A stretch of DNA of 64,000 nucleotides from Bradyrhizobium sp. CCGE-LA001 (lineage in GTDB: Bacteria > Pseudomonadota > Alphaproteobacteria > Rhizobiales > Xanthobacteraceae): the NCBI RefSeq assembly GCF_000296215.2, contig NZ_CP013949.1, forward strand, positions 6,379,501 through 6,443,500. Direction: 5' to 3'. A program made the translations under genes and the position numbers. The notes beneath the pieces were generated by a model. That model searched no databases. It had not been told where the DNA came from and saw nothing but the letters and a program-made list of their open reading frames with translations. Below, in pieces: positions 1-8,808 of this stretch. Every line of letters begins with the position of its first letter. The stretch's first letter is position 1.

Positions 1-2
1 GC

Positions 3-359
3 GTGTTCGAAAAGCTCAAGGAATCGCTCTCAGGTGTTGATTGGGGCGATGCAGCCATGCTGGATCTGGGGCTTGCTGTCAACGCCGCTCGCGAAAAGCT
101 GCACGAAGAATATCAGGACACCCCCAAGGACGCGTACGGAACATGGTGCCTACCAGTGCTGTACGAGCGTGATACACCACTCAGAGTCCTCATGCTCCCG
201 GAAGACATGAAGACGCGCATCGAGCTCATCGCGGGAGCGTTGCGTAGTCTCCCGGCAAGCACGCCCCTCTTGGTGCGCAAGGAAATCCTCAAGACGCTCG
301 GGAATCCTCCTCCGGTTCCCGAGAAGCTGCGCCCCGACGCCTTCGGTAATCTTGTTTAG
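3..359 (+). CDS. Hypothetical protein, 118 aa
   Basis: An open frame with a GTG start at the very edge of the window, so the true start may lie upstream and outside it. The product is soluble with no signal peptide or membrane segment; it has a mixed charged composition and ends in a proline-rich tail (NPPPVPEKLRP). I do not recognise the family. It reads in clean codons without internal damage, unlike the fragments that follow, so it is probably a real gene. The next recognisable gene on this strand begins about 250 bases downstream, so no operon is apparent. Confidence 0.5.
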   Translation: MFEKLKESLSGVDWGDAAMLDLGLAVNAAREKLHEEYQDTPKDAYGTWCLPVLYERDTPLRVLMLPEDMKTRIELIAGALRSLPASTPLLVRKEILKTLGNPPPVPEKLRPDAFGNLV

Positions 360-606
360 CGGAGGAAGTGCGATGACAGACGCAATAGAGCGACCGGACG
401 CGCTTCGGATCAATGCGTGAACGGGCGAGGACGCTCCAATGCAAGGTCTTCCCGGCTGCAAATAGCTGAGCATACAAGCTATCTGTTTGCTCATCGCGCT
501 TTAGGGAGGATCACATCTCCCTTGCCCCCTCGGACGCGCTCGATTCCGTTTATTTTTGCGGCGCAACATGCCAACTGACCAACGATGTATGAAAGGGAGG
601 AGTAGC

Positions 607-777
607 ATGGCCGACGACAGCGCACTGTATCGCCTAATCAGCCGACTTTCCGAACTTGAGATGCTGGAGCTTATGCGTGCTGCCGGCATAACCGATACGC
701 GGCCATCGATCCTTAAGGCAAGATCAGGAAGGCCATCGGAGGGGCAACAACGGGTGAACGACACACGACGCCGATGA
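607..777 (+). CDS. Small hypothetical protein, 56 aa
   Basis: The frame stays open further upstream, but the ATG at 607 is preceded by a strong purine-rich site (GGGAGGAG), which decides the start. The product begins MADDSALYRLISRLSELEML and looks like a short amphipathic helical protein. The last 15 or so residues run into the end of the antisense quinone-oxidoreductase remnant, so the C-terminus may be a junction artefact. No function can be assigned. Confidence 0.4.
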   Translation: MADDSALYRLISRLSELEMLELMRAAGITDTRPSILKARSGRPSEGQQRVNDTRRR

Positions 778-1275
778 CCCGGGCCCCGAGGTGCTTCGCC
801 CAGGGCGCGAGTATCTGACCGAGTGCGCCGGCGGCGCCGAAAAGCAGCACGACGTGTCCGGGCTTGACGTGGAAGGTGCTTTTGATGAGGTACTGCGCCG
901 TGATGCCCTTGAAGGTGATCGAGGTCGCCTGTTCCGACTTGATCGCGTCCGGTAGTTTCACCAGGCGGTTCGCAGGATAAAGCCGTCCTGTGGCGTAGCT
1001 GCCGATCGGACCGACCGCATAGCCGATCGGCGACGCCGACGTTGGTGACGTCGGGACTGACCGCGGCGACGAGCCCCGCCCCCTCTAAGCCGAGCCCGCT
1101 GGGGAGCTTGATCGGCACCGCGCCGTTGCGCTGCGTAACGTCGAGAAAATTCACGCCAATGGCTTCCTGGTCGAGCCAGACCTGGCCGGCGCCGGGCTTT
1201 TCCTGCTCGACCCGTTTGTCTTCAGGACTTCGGGTCCTCCGGCCTTCTCCAGGCGAATTGCCGCTGCTGTCATGT
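736..1275 (-). pseudogene. NADPH:quinone oxidoreductase remnant (zinc-type alcohol dehydrogenase superfamily)
   Basis: Two frames together give the N-terminal half of a Qor-type medium-chain dehydrogenase. The first piece (about 1275 down to 1020) contains EAIGVNFLDVTQRNG and LGLEGAGLVAAVSPDVTNVG, typical of the catalytic domain. After a frameshift the second piece (about 1030 to 775) reads YATGRLYPANRLVKLPD, then the cofactor-binding stretch VLLFGAAGALGQILAPWAKH. The C-terminal third is missing, and the sequence breaks off near 760 into unrelated DNA. Intact relatives are about 325 residues; roughly 175 are left here. The neighbouring SDR and LysR fragments suggest all three were once one redox locus. 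Confidence 0.75.
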
Positions 1276-1348
1276 GGCCTCCAGAATTGCACGCGCGCGC
1301 CGGGCCCGAGGCGGTCCCGCGCGCGGCATGATTGGCTTGTGATCGAAC

Positions 1349-1984
1349 TCAGGCGGGGGTGTAGGTCGCCTCGACGGTCCAGGCGTCCTTCGACTGGCTG
1401 TAGAGTTGCCAGAAGTGATCGGCGACGGCCTGGGCCTCCTTGGTTTCCGGGGAGACGAAGCCCGCGACAGTCACCGTCGCACCGTGGACGCCCTTCTCTC
1501 GCAGCGACTCGAAGAGCCCCTGCGCCAAGGCGCGGATGCCGGCCTTGCCGATGCTGAGCGACAGGTAATCCGGGCTGGGAGCGAGAGCGAAGCCGCCGCC
1601 CATCAGCAGGATTGCGCCAGACTTGCGGGCTTCCATCTTCGGAGCAACCGCCTGAGCCGCCGCGAGCGCGCCGCCGATGTTGACCGTCAGATCGCTGTTG
1701 AACGTGTCGCTCGGCTGCTCGGCGACGCTCGCCTTGCGCATCAACGCCGCGTTGTAGTGCATCACGTCGATCTGGCCGTGCTGCTTCTCGACCTCGGCGA
1801 CGAGCTTAACGACACTCTTCCGATCACTTGAGTCCACCGTCTTCACCTCGGCCTTCTAGCCCTTGGCCTTCAACCAGTCCGCGAGTTGCTGGGGTCTTCG
1901 TGGCGCTGCGAGCGGCGAGCACGATCTCGAACCCTTCCTTCGCAAACCGTTCCGCAGTCGCGATGCCTTCGCCCGAACTGCGCA
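1349..1984 (-). pseudogene. Short-chain dehydrogenase/reductase, frameshifted and truncated at the N-terminus
   Basis: The 165-residue downstream piece (start of frame at 1846) carries SDR hallmarks: the NAA-like motif (HYNAALMRKA), the active-site region with YLSLSIGKAGIRALAQ (Y-x-x-x-K form weakened to LSIGK) and a long C-terminal helix. The upstream piece in another frame reads GEGIATAERFAKEGFEIVLA, the Rossmann GxGxA start of the same protein, then hits a stop after a one-base slip near 1860. The first dozen residues are absent: at about 1984 the sequence switches to the C-terminus of a LysR gene on the other strand. Not expected to be functional. Confidence 0.75.
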
Positions 1985-2235
1985 CTCGTCGCCGACATTT
2001 CGGAGATTATTCTGATGGCCGGACTCGACGGGGCCGGCATCTCGTTGCTGCCGGACTGCTGGTTCGGTCGTCGCTGCGGGAGAAGAAACTCACTCACGTA
2101 CTGCCGGGCTGGACAGGGAAGGGCGACGGCGGCGTCTACGCGATCCTGCCGCCGGGACGTCTGGTCCCGGCGAAGACGCGGGTCTTCGTCGAAGCCATCG
2201 CGGAGGCGATCAAGGCTGGCTGGTTTCGCGACTGA
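1985..2235 (+). pseudogene. LysR-family regulator, C-terminal remnant
   Basis: Only the end of the effector-binding domain is present. One frame reads ISEIILMAGLDGAGISLLPD and, after a frameshift, another reads EKKLTHVLPGWTGKGDGGVY followed by AILPPGRLVPAKTRVFVEAI and a stop at 2235. Residues such as GISLLPD and the LPGW strand are standard for the last 80 residues of LysR proteins. There is no helix-turn-helix. It abuts an SDR fragment of opposite orientation, which fits an ancestral divergent LysR-SDR pair that has lost its middle by deletion. Confidence 0.65.
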
Positions 2236-2299
2236 ACGCAGCGGCGTTGTCTCGCGGCGTCCGTCGAAATGCCCTGGAATTGACCGAAGTCACGGACCG

Positions 2300-3040
2300 C
2301 ATACGGTTGGCTCTATTACTGGCTCAACGCGAAGGGCGGCCGGTCCTTCTCGGAGATCCTGTCCGAGGCATTCGTCGCGCACGCCCACGAAAACTCCATC
2401 TCAACGGCCGCATCGCGCTCGATGCTTCGGTGCTGCCCGGCACCTACACCCTGAAGAAAGCCGCCAAGGAATGCGGCATCATCTGAGAGCAGATGCGCAG
2501 TCTCGGCGTGAATCTCGGGCTCATACGGTGAGGCCGTCAGGGCAATCGCGAAAGACCTCCGAAACAGCGTGGATTTCACCGCCGCAAGAGCCATTCTCGG
2601 CGTCGAAGGCAAAGTCGTGCACGAGCTCATCTCCTCCGGCATGATCGCACCCCTGTTCGGCGGCCGCAAGTGGAGACAACGATACGCCTTTCTGCGAAGC
2701 GATCTGGATGCTTTCATCGCACGAATACTCGGCGGATCATCGCCGATCGACGCCCCTCCGACGGCCTGATGGCGGCCGTCGACGCACGTCAAAGCTTCAA
2801 CCTGTCCGGTGTCCTGTTCCTGCGATTGATCGCAGAAGGTCATGTGAAAGTCGTGGCGCACCTAGAGAAGTCGCCAGGGGTCGCCGGCGCGTTGGTGGGC
2901 CGGCAAGACCTCAGAACGGCGCTGGTTCTGATGGCCATCAACGCCGTCGTGAACCACTTCGGGAGCAAGCTAAACCAAGCCCGCCTCTCATCCAGAAGAA
3001 CAAGGACAGGCCCCGTCGCTAGGCGAAGTACAGGCAAATG
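2300..3040 (+). pseudogene. TniQ-like protein remnant, multiply frameshifted
   Basis: Consecutive pieces in different frames look like the C-terminal half of the large TniQ-like proteins common in rhizobial islands: YYWLNAKGGRSFSEILSEAF (about 2310), TLKKAAKECGII (2445-2485), the best piece at 2569-2769 (VDFTAARAILGVEGKVVHEL, FGGRKWRQRYAFLRSDLDAF), and then FLRLIAEGHVKVVAHLEKSP with GVAGALVGRQDLRTALVLMA. The order and spacing are collinear with one ancestral protein. There are at least three frame changes and a stop, so this is dead. The family assignment rests on motif memory and is moderate. Confidence 0.5.
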
Positions 3041-3109
3041 CGCTGAAGGTGCGCCGGGCATCTGCAGTCTACAAAACGGAACCAATTCACCGGAAGCTTG
3101 TTATCTCCG

Positions 3110-3394
3110 ATGGCCAGAACGTCCGATAAATTTCGCGAAAACGCCGAGAACTGCCTGCAACTCGCCGAAGAGGCGACCAACGCGCAGGCGGCACTCCGCT
3201 ACAAGCGCATGGCGCGGGCGTGGTCCGCCTTAGCGACCGAACAGGACTGGCTGGACGGTTATCCGACACAAGGTGATCGAACTGGCCAGCTAGCCGCGGA
3301 CGCTATTGATGGCTTGAGCGACAAGGACGCGAGCGCCTCGAACATCAGAGACCAAAAGAGCCAATTGATAGACGGGCCACTTGATTGCGATTGA
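3110..3394 (+). CDS. Small conserved-looking hypothetical protein, 94 aa
   Basis: The ATG at 3110 gives MARTSDKFRENAENCLQLAE, a composition familiar from short rhizobial proteins with a NAxxCLxLAExA / RYKRMAxAWxxLAxEQxWLDG pattern. It is acidic, soluble, probably helical in its first 60 residues, and has a low-complexity tail. An in-frame TTG at 3098 is a weaker start. It lies alone between pseudogenes. No function is known to me for this family. Confidence 0.55.
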   Translation: MARTSDKFRENAENCLQLAEEATNAQAALRYKRMARAWSALATEQDWLDGYPTQGDRTGQLAADAIDGLSDKDASASNIRDQKSQLIDGPLDCD

Positions 3395-3542
3395 TCGTGA
3401 GCCATGCGCTTCTTTAAGTACTTTTTGCAGCTCGACCGCGCAAGTCCGCGCGTGCGGTTCCAGAATTAACCCAGACCACGCCCATCAAGCTTAATGACGG
3501 AATGATCGCGCCAGCCAGACGCGCGGCCGCTAGGCTGCGGTC

Positions 3543-3701
3543 ATGGGCAAAACGCAACCGTCAAAAAAAGCAAGGCGGGACGGCGCGCCATTCGATCCGG
3601 ATTTGACGGCTCGATGGGCCGAAATCCTTCGCTTGCGAGAGCAGGTCACGAAGGCGATTGCAAAGCGCAAAAAGAAGAACAGAGGGCTGCACCGAATTTG
3701 A
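3543..3701 (+). CDS. Short basic ORF, 52 aa
   Basis: An ATG frame reading MGKTQPSKKARRDGAPFDPD, ending with a run of lysines and arginines. It has 52 residues and is strongly basic, of the kind seen as small nucleic-acid-associated or hypothetical proteins. It lies antisense to the tail of the frame assigned to the phage-like remnant but outside that remnant's true C-terminus (3733). No clear ribosome-binding site. Kept as a possible gene only. Confidence 0.3.
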   Translation: MGKTQPSKKARRDGAPFDPDLTARWAEILRLREQVTKAIAKRKKKNRGLHRI

Positions 3702-3732
3702 GTCGCTAGCTCGCCGCGCGCAACGGCGAAAA

Positions 3733-4392
3733 TCAGGCAATCTTCATTGCGTTGATGACGCTGTCCTTCAAGGCCGAGTTGTTGAAGGTTTGACCGGATG
3801 GCGAGCCAGCATTCCGCGACCGGAATACCCAGATTGCCGGCGGGGTTCGTAATAAACCCGCTCAGAGACACGGGCCCGCGTTCGCGAGCAACTGACGTGT
3901 AGGTGGTCGATGCGATGACAGTCGCTCCATCCCACAGCTTTGCGGCAAACGCGCCCCTGCTCCTTGTCGCGAAAGTCACTGTACCGGACACGTAGAAAGT
4001 CCCGGAAGTACCGGCATCAACCGATGGACCGTCCGCGTAGACGCCGGTCGTGCTCATGGCAACGTCCGCGCCGAGCGTCTCGCCAAACGCTGTTATCGCC
4101 GCATCCAAGCCAGTGCCGGTTCGCCCGCTACGCCAGGCCGCACCTGTACCGCGACCGCTCGTCTTGTCAGCGGTTATCGTCAAGCCGTTCCGCTGTAGGC
4201 CGCGACGCCTTCGACAGAGCCAGTTGCGCCGGCTGTTGCCGTGGCCCTCACGCGCGCGCCGTTGGCGTAGGGCGTGGCAGAGGCGCCGATCCCAGAATGA
4301 AGGCAGGGAACATGTCCTGAGTTACTGAAGCTGAGGTTACAAACGTGGTCATCAACGTTCTCAATGATCGAGCTACGCGACGTGACTATCAA
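3733..4392 (-). pseudogene. Phage-structural-like (fibre or virion type) protein remnant
   Basis: Three frames join into a threonine/glycine/alanine-rich beta-type protein: RVRATATAGATGSVEGVAAY (to about 4182), then LTITADKTSGRGTGAAWRSG, DAGTSGTFYVSGTVTFATRS and ISNPAG-like SLSGFITNPAGNLGI, and finally in a third frame GSPSGQTFNNSALKDSVINA with MKIA and a stop at 3733. The repeated small-residue strands and the FYVSGTVTF pattern resemble tail-fibre or virion surface proteins, but I cannot name the family. At least two frameshifts interrupt it. Confidence 0.4.
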
Positions 4393-5378
4393 AGAATTGA
4401 TTGACGGAATTGAGAATTACCCGCGACACTATCTGCCGAAGACCTCACGCCATCACCAACCCGGCCCGGTGCGGCGTTATCGGGACAACACGTGCGCAAC
4501 TTCACCAAGCACAATGCGTCGCCAGGAAACGCGATCTACGAAGGCGAGCTGGTCGCTATCCCCGGCCGGCTTGCGCTGCCAGAGCGCGAGGTAGTTGCAT
4601 AGCTAAGCGAACTTGGCCTTGTAACCGAGCTTGAACCACTTCAATTCGGTTTGGCCGAGCGCATCTTTAACACAAACGGACCAAGTCACACAGTTGTGCA
4701 CTTCCCTTCCGTTCAAGCCCCGCTCGGCTAGAAGGTAATGCGCTCGCTGACAAGCTAATGCGAGCGGGTGGCATCTTCGCGAGAATCGTATTTGCACGGT
4801 TCGCACCCTCTAGGAAAACCTGCCGTAAAAGCAGCGCGAACTTGCGGTTTGAATGTTTGACGCGGCTAGCCGGCTACCAGTAAGCAGGATCCGCTAGGCA
4901 TTTGGCTGGGCGAGATGCGGCAATCCCAATGTCGTGGCCGTGGCTCTCGCCAACAAGAAAGCGCGAATCATGTGGGCTTTGCTCACAGGCGACGTAGCTT
5001 ATGAGCCATCGCTGTCTGCGAAGCGTCAAACAACGAAAGGAGTCTCACGCGGCAATTGCAATAAATGGCAAGCTATGGCGAAACGGTCACCCCGTCGCTC
5101 GCCGAATTTGGTGTGGGAAGTGGCACCCCTTGCGCCGATGTCTCTCGGCCGTTGAGGTGGAAGCGGCGGAGAGGCTTCCGGCGCAGACGTCTGTCAGCTG
5201 CATCAGGAAGGCGGATACGTCGGCAGTTGTGACCGTCAATCTGATCAAGCCGGCTATTGCAATCGGGCGCGGTCCTTAAGCGTTCCAAATACCAGGGGTC
5301 CGTTTTCACGGCGCGGCGGTTACTGCAGCTGATGCTGGCACGGATGTTGCTGCTATGGCGCAGTGAACTCCGCAGTGC
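4393..5378. other. Spacer without a recognisable gene
   Basis: About 1 kb with no supported gene. A short readable fragment at about 4495-4602 on the plus strand (NFTKHNASPGNAIYEGELVA) has coding character and a stop at 4602, but no start and no recognisable family, so it is probably a decayed gene end. The remaining frames are short and look random. Confidence 0.5.
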
Positions 5379-5618
5379 GTGCAGGCAAGACCCTTCCATG
5401 AACCCATATGCCCCTCTTCTGAGAGAAAGAAATTACTGCTCGTGTTATGGGGTCTCGTCGCGCTTGGCGTGGCGCGACCGACATTTGCCGCGCAGCTCGC
5501 TGGGCACTCCGCCTACACCAAGGCACCAGCGTCACAGGTGCCGGTTAAATCAGAGGTCAGCGCGCGCAAACTTTCGCGCAGCCTCGAGCAATCGTTTTGG
5601 AGGGTAACATGGTGCTAG
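5379..5618 (+). CDS. Signal-peptide-bearing short ORF overlapping the thioredoxin-fold gene
   Basis: A frame from a GTG at 5379 with a textbook export signal: basic ERKK, hydrophobic core LLLVLWGLVALGVA, then TFAAQLAG as a likely signal-peptidase I site. After about 45 further residues it ends at TAG 5616-5618, overlapping the ATG of the thioredoxin-fold gene (5609) by 10 bases in another frame. It may be a separate small exported protein translationally coupled to the next gene, or the original signal region of that gene put out of frame. The start is uncertain. Confidence 0.4.
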   Translation: MQARPFHEPICPSSERKKLLLVLWGLVALGVARPTFAAQLAGHSAYTKAPASQVPVKSEVSARKLSRSLEQSFWRVTWC

Positions 5619-6715
5619 GCTTAGGATCGAAAGCTCCTCCGATCAAGGTGGAGAGCTGGCTGCGCGGTCAACCCCTCGCCAGCTTCCAGCGGGGGAGAGT
5701 GTACATCGTCGACTTTTGGGCAACTTGGTGCGGACCTTGTGTGGCGGCGCTGCCCCCTCTCACCAAGCTACAAGAAAAACACAAAGACATTGGAGTTGAG
5801 GTCCTGGGACTCGCAACTTATGAACATGCTGGGACAGCGGACGAGGCTCGAAGCAAATTGGACGCATGGCTGACCGAAAAGGTGCCGAATCCCAACTACC
5901 GAATTGGGTTCGACTACACGGGCGAAATGAACAAGCTCTGGATGGAACACAGCTTATCTTTCGGGATCCCCACCTTGTTCGTCGTCGACCGTGACGGCCA
6001 CATCGCCTTTATTGGCTCTTTGATGCAGCTCGACGACATTTTTCCAAAAATTCTGAACGGAGCGTGGCGCACCAGCGATGAAGCTAAAGCCGCCGAGGCA
6101 AAGCGGATCGCTCAAGGCGAGCGCCTCGCCAAACTTATGCCGCCGCTGAAGGCGGGCGATTGGGCGAAAGCGCTTTCGGTTGTCAAAGAGACCCTCGCTG
6201 TGACGCCCGATAGCCTTAACTACCGCACACTTCAAGCGGATCTGTTGCTTCATAAACTGCGTGACTTGGAATCCGGCTTGCCGGTCATGCGGCAATTCGT
6301 TCGGGACGCGATCGATAAAAACGCTGAAGAATGGATGGGAGAGGCTCTGCGCCAGCTCTTCAATCCGGCGAATGATAACTCCCACTTGCCTCGCGCCGAG
6401 CGCCTTGAGATGGGCAAAGAGTTGTCCGAACATATCCTGGCGCTGAATCCTCCGCAACGGGGCGACGGGCTCAAGTACCTGATATATCCGACGGTCGCTC
6501 AGTATTACTACGAGAGCGGCAACAAGGATCGGGCGATCGAGCTGGTTGATGCGGCGCTGAAGTCGCTGGATAGTTCTGAGCCGATCTCGGTTGAACAGAA
6601 ACAGCACGACATCTCATTGTTGGTCCAGACGCTCGCCAACTACAAGGGTGAGAAGGCTTGCTACGGCGATATTTGCGCAGCTCCAAAAGACAGATTGACC
6701 GAAGCGTCAAATTGA
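5609..6715 (+). CDS. TlpA/redoxin-type thioredoxin-fold protein with helical-repeat C-terminus
   Basis: The ATG at 5609 follows GGAGGG at good distance. Residues 1-150 form a TlpA/AhpC-like redoxin domain: VYIVDFWATW followed by the active-site WCGPC at about residues 40-44, and the cis-proline region SFGIPTLFVVDRDGHIAFIG. The remaining 220 residues are alpha-helical and repeat-like (AKALSVVKETLAVTPDSLNY, YYYESGNKDRAIELVDAALK), resembling TPR repeats. The family reduces disulfides, usually in the periplasm or at the membrane. No signal peptide is in this frame, but one sits just upstream out of frame, so the protein is either cytoplasmic here or has lost its export signal. It stands alone with no partner DsbD/CcdA. 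Confidence 0.75.
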   Translation: MVLGLGSKAPPIKVESWLRGQPLASFQRGRVYIVDFWATWCGPCVAALPPLTKLQEKHKDIGVEVLGLATYEHAGTADEARSKLDAWLTEKVPNPNYRIGFDYTGEMNKLWMEHSLSFGIPTLFVVDRDGHIAFIGSLMQLDDIFPKILNGAWRTSDEAKAAEAKRIAQGERLAKLMPPLKAGDWAKALSVVKETLAVTPDSLNYRTLQADLLLHKLRDLESGLPVMRQFVRDAIDKNAEEWMGEALRQLFNPANDNSHLPRAERLEMGKELSEHILALNPPQRGDGLKYLIYPTVAQYYYESGNKDRAIELVDAALKSLDSSEPISVEQKQHDISLLVQTLANYKGEKACYGDICAAPKDRLTEASN

Positions 6716-6799
6716 TCGGAGGCCTACAAACTCGACCATTTTAGGCTAGAGTTTTCGGCTGCCGAATCCCGTCGACTAGGAGCGACGGACGATGAAGGC

Positions 6800-7120
6800 C
6801 TGGAAGTTTTTAGGACGCCTAGAAGGCGTTTATTCTCAAGCAGGGCCATGACAGTCCCGAACACCTGCCGCTAGGCCGGATCAGCCAGGCATCTTACTTC
6901 ATTTGGAAGAAGAAGTATGACGGCTGTTGCCGACCGAGATGCGGCGGCTAAAGCAGCTCGGGGACAAGAACGTCAATGGTGGCGGATCTGATCTGTCGCG
7001 TGACGGAGGAGATGCTGCAGGACGTGATCCGCCGAAACGTATGGTCTGCCCCGCCTCTGCAAGGCTCGTAAGCGATCGACTTCGATAGTCTGCGTAAATG
7101 TACCCGGCCTCTCGTGAGTG
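6800..7120 (+). pseudogene. IS3-family (IS407/IS2-like) OrfA transposase remnant
   Basis: Scattered frames reproduce an OrfA of the IS3 family: ISQASYFIWKKKYDG at about 6877-6920, then LLPTEMRRLKQLGDKN, a decayed VADLI segment, EEMLQDVIRR at about 7005-7035, and the RLVSDRLR continuation. Frame changes and missing bases interrupt every segment. No OrfB catalytic domain and no terminal repeats can be seen. A second, differently decayed copy of the same region is at 54930-55125. Confidence 0.65.
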
Positions 7121-7439
7121 GGCTGCCGTTGCGACCAGGCCATGATAAGATCAGAACGGCGCGTTCCGAGATAGCTAATCGGGCCCTGGCCTGCTTTCGG
7201 CGAAGGGCTTACGCGGCGCCGATCGAATGTCTCGGCATCACCACCTCCAACCTCGCAATCTGCTGGGGTTATGCGAGCGAAAAGGCGACGCTCGTAAGTC
7301 GAGGAGGGCCATGTGAGGTTGACCCAGCCACTCGCGCTATTTTTGCCACGAACGCTCCGGTAACCTTGTTGACATGCATGCGCTTTCGAGGCCAGGCAAC
7401 CACGATCCCGGACGATCAGAAGTCTGGTTTCGATGCATT

Positions 7440-7711
7440 ACGCACGACCTTGCGCATGGATCACCGCCCGAGCTGCCGCAGTTTGCGTGCCAGCCATTGG
7501 GGCTTGGGCAAGCCTCCATCGCGACGACGGGACGCGGAGCGGCTTCGAAGGATTGCACAGATGTATCGTGGCGCAGCGTTGTTTTCTGAATGACGCGGCC
7601 GCCTGCATCGATCCAGGTCGCACAAAGCAAACTCGCTTTGCTGCACGTCCAAGCCACCTGAGCGGTATTGTTGATGACGATCATTGTCGACCTGATACGC
7701 CCGGAAAGGAA
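7440..7711 (-). pseudogene. IS110-like transposase N-terminal remnant
   Basis: On the minus strand one frame reads CATWIDAGGRVIQKTTLRHD then VVAMEACPSP, and a neighbouring frame continues PQWLARKLRQLGR and AVIHAQ. A conserved M-E-A-C segment followed by W-A-R-x-L-R-x-L-G is characteristic of the N-terminal RuvC-like domain of IS110-family DEDD transposases. Only about 90 residues survive and they are frameshifted. No C-terminal serine domain and no boundaries are visible. Confidence 0.45.
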
Positions 7712-7929
7712 CCCCGGCTGATGAGACACGCGTCTTCAGGTTTGCCAGCCAGGAAACTGCAAACCGAACCGGGCGCCTGGCGCTCCTCTTGCCTCGCCAT
7801 TGCGAGAACAAGTCAGCTTGAGACGCGAAAGATCCGACGAAGGCATGAACTTCTCTGCTATATTGCGAAAGAGTACGATCTTCTCCCATGCCAGGGATGA
7901 GATCTCTCTGATCTGGCTGTTTCAAAATC

Positions 7930-8808
7930 TCACGCCAATGTTTTGTCGATCCGGTCGCGCAGCCAGTCCCCGACCAGCGAAATCGACAAAGTCGTAAGCG
8001 AGATAACCAGCGAAGGGAGAACAAGAATCCAGGGAGCACGGGTCAGATAGTCACGACCGTAGCCGACCATATTGCCAAGGGATGTCAGCGGCGGCTGCAC
8101 ACCAAGGCCAAGAAAGCTAAGGCCGCTCTCGAGTAGAATGATCTCCGGAAAGGCGAGCGTCATGGTAACGATCAGGGTCGATGCGATGTTCGGCAAGATG
8201 TGGCGCAGGTAGATGCGCCCCGGGCTTGCACCAAGCTGCCGCACTGCGGTCACATAGGCTTTCTCGTTGGCACTCATCGCAAGAGCGCGGGTGACGCGGG
8301 CGTAGCGCTCCCATCCGTGCAGGCCGATGAGCCCCACGAAAAGGAGCAGAGAATTGCCGAAGAAAGCAAGCACCGCGAGCGCCAGAACGAGAAAGGGCAT
8401 GCTTGCCTGGAAATCGACACAGCCGAGAATGACCTGCTCTACCCAGCCGCGGAAGTGAGCGGCCAAAAAGCCAAGCGTGATGCCAAGGACGGCTCCGATC
8501 AACGTCGCGCCGAAAGCAATAAGGAGGCTGATGCGGATAGATATAACAAGGCGCGCCAGCACGTCGCGGCCGAGCTCATCCGAGCCGAAGGGATGCGCAA
8601 TGGTTCCGCCGAGGCCGAGAGGTGCAGCGAGCCGATGGTGAAGGTCGAGGGCTGCATAGTCATAAGGAGCGAGGTGACTAGCGAATATTGCAACAAGAAA
8701 CATGAGAACTAGCCAGGCGATCGCTATTCCGATCGCGCGGTCGCGCCACCACCACACCTTTGGCATCTTTGAAGACGGCAAAACCTCGTCTGCGGAAATG
8801 CTGGACAA
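7930..8808 (-). CDS. Peptide-type ABC transporter permease, DppC/OppC-like
   Basis: This inner-membrane permease forms the translocation pore with the DppB-like partner encoded just upstream. The 292-residue protein has an N-terminal cytoplasmic segment, a first membrane helix (IGIAIAWLVLMFLVAIFASH), the DppC-type HPFGSDELGRDVLARL loop, and five further hydrophobic helices. The coupling-helix (EAA) region reads AVRQLGASPGRIYLRHILPN, which contacts the ATPases. It is the last gene of the operon and its start directly abuts the stop of the preceding permease gene, with no spacer. It ends at 7930, where degenerate DNA begins. Confidence 0.9.
   Translation of the reverse strand: MSSISADEVLPSSKMPKVWWWRDRAIGIAIAWLVLMFLVAIFASHLAPYDYAALDLHHRLAAPLGLGGTIAHPFGSDELGRDVLARLVISIRISLLIAFGATLIGAVLGITLGFLAAHFRGWVEQVILGCVDFQASMPFLVLALAVLAFFGNSLLLFVGLIGLHGWERYARVTRALAMSANEKAYVTAVRQLGASPGRIYLRHILPNIASTLIVTMTLAFPEIILLESGLSFLGLGVQPPLTSLGNMVGYGRDYLTRAPWILVLPSLVISLTTLSISLVGDWLRDRIDKTLA

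Noticed and set aside
5110..5135. Possible sigma-54 promoter (TGGCAC then TTGC)
   Set aside because: The spacing between the two blocks is three bases rather than five, and no gene follows at a suitable distance.
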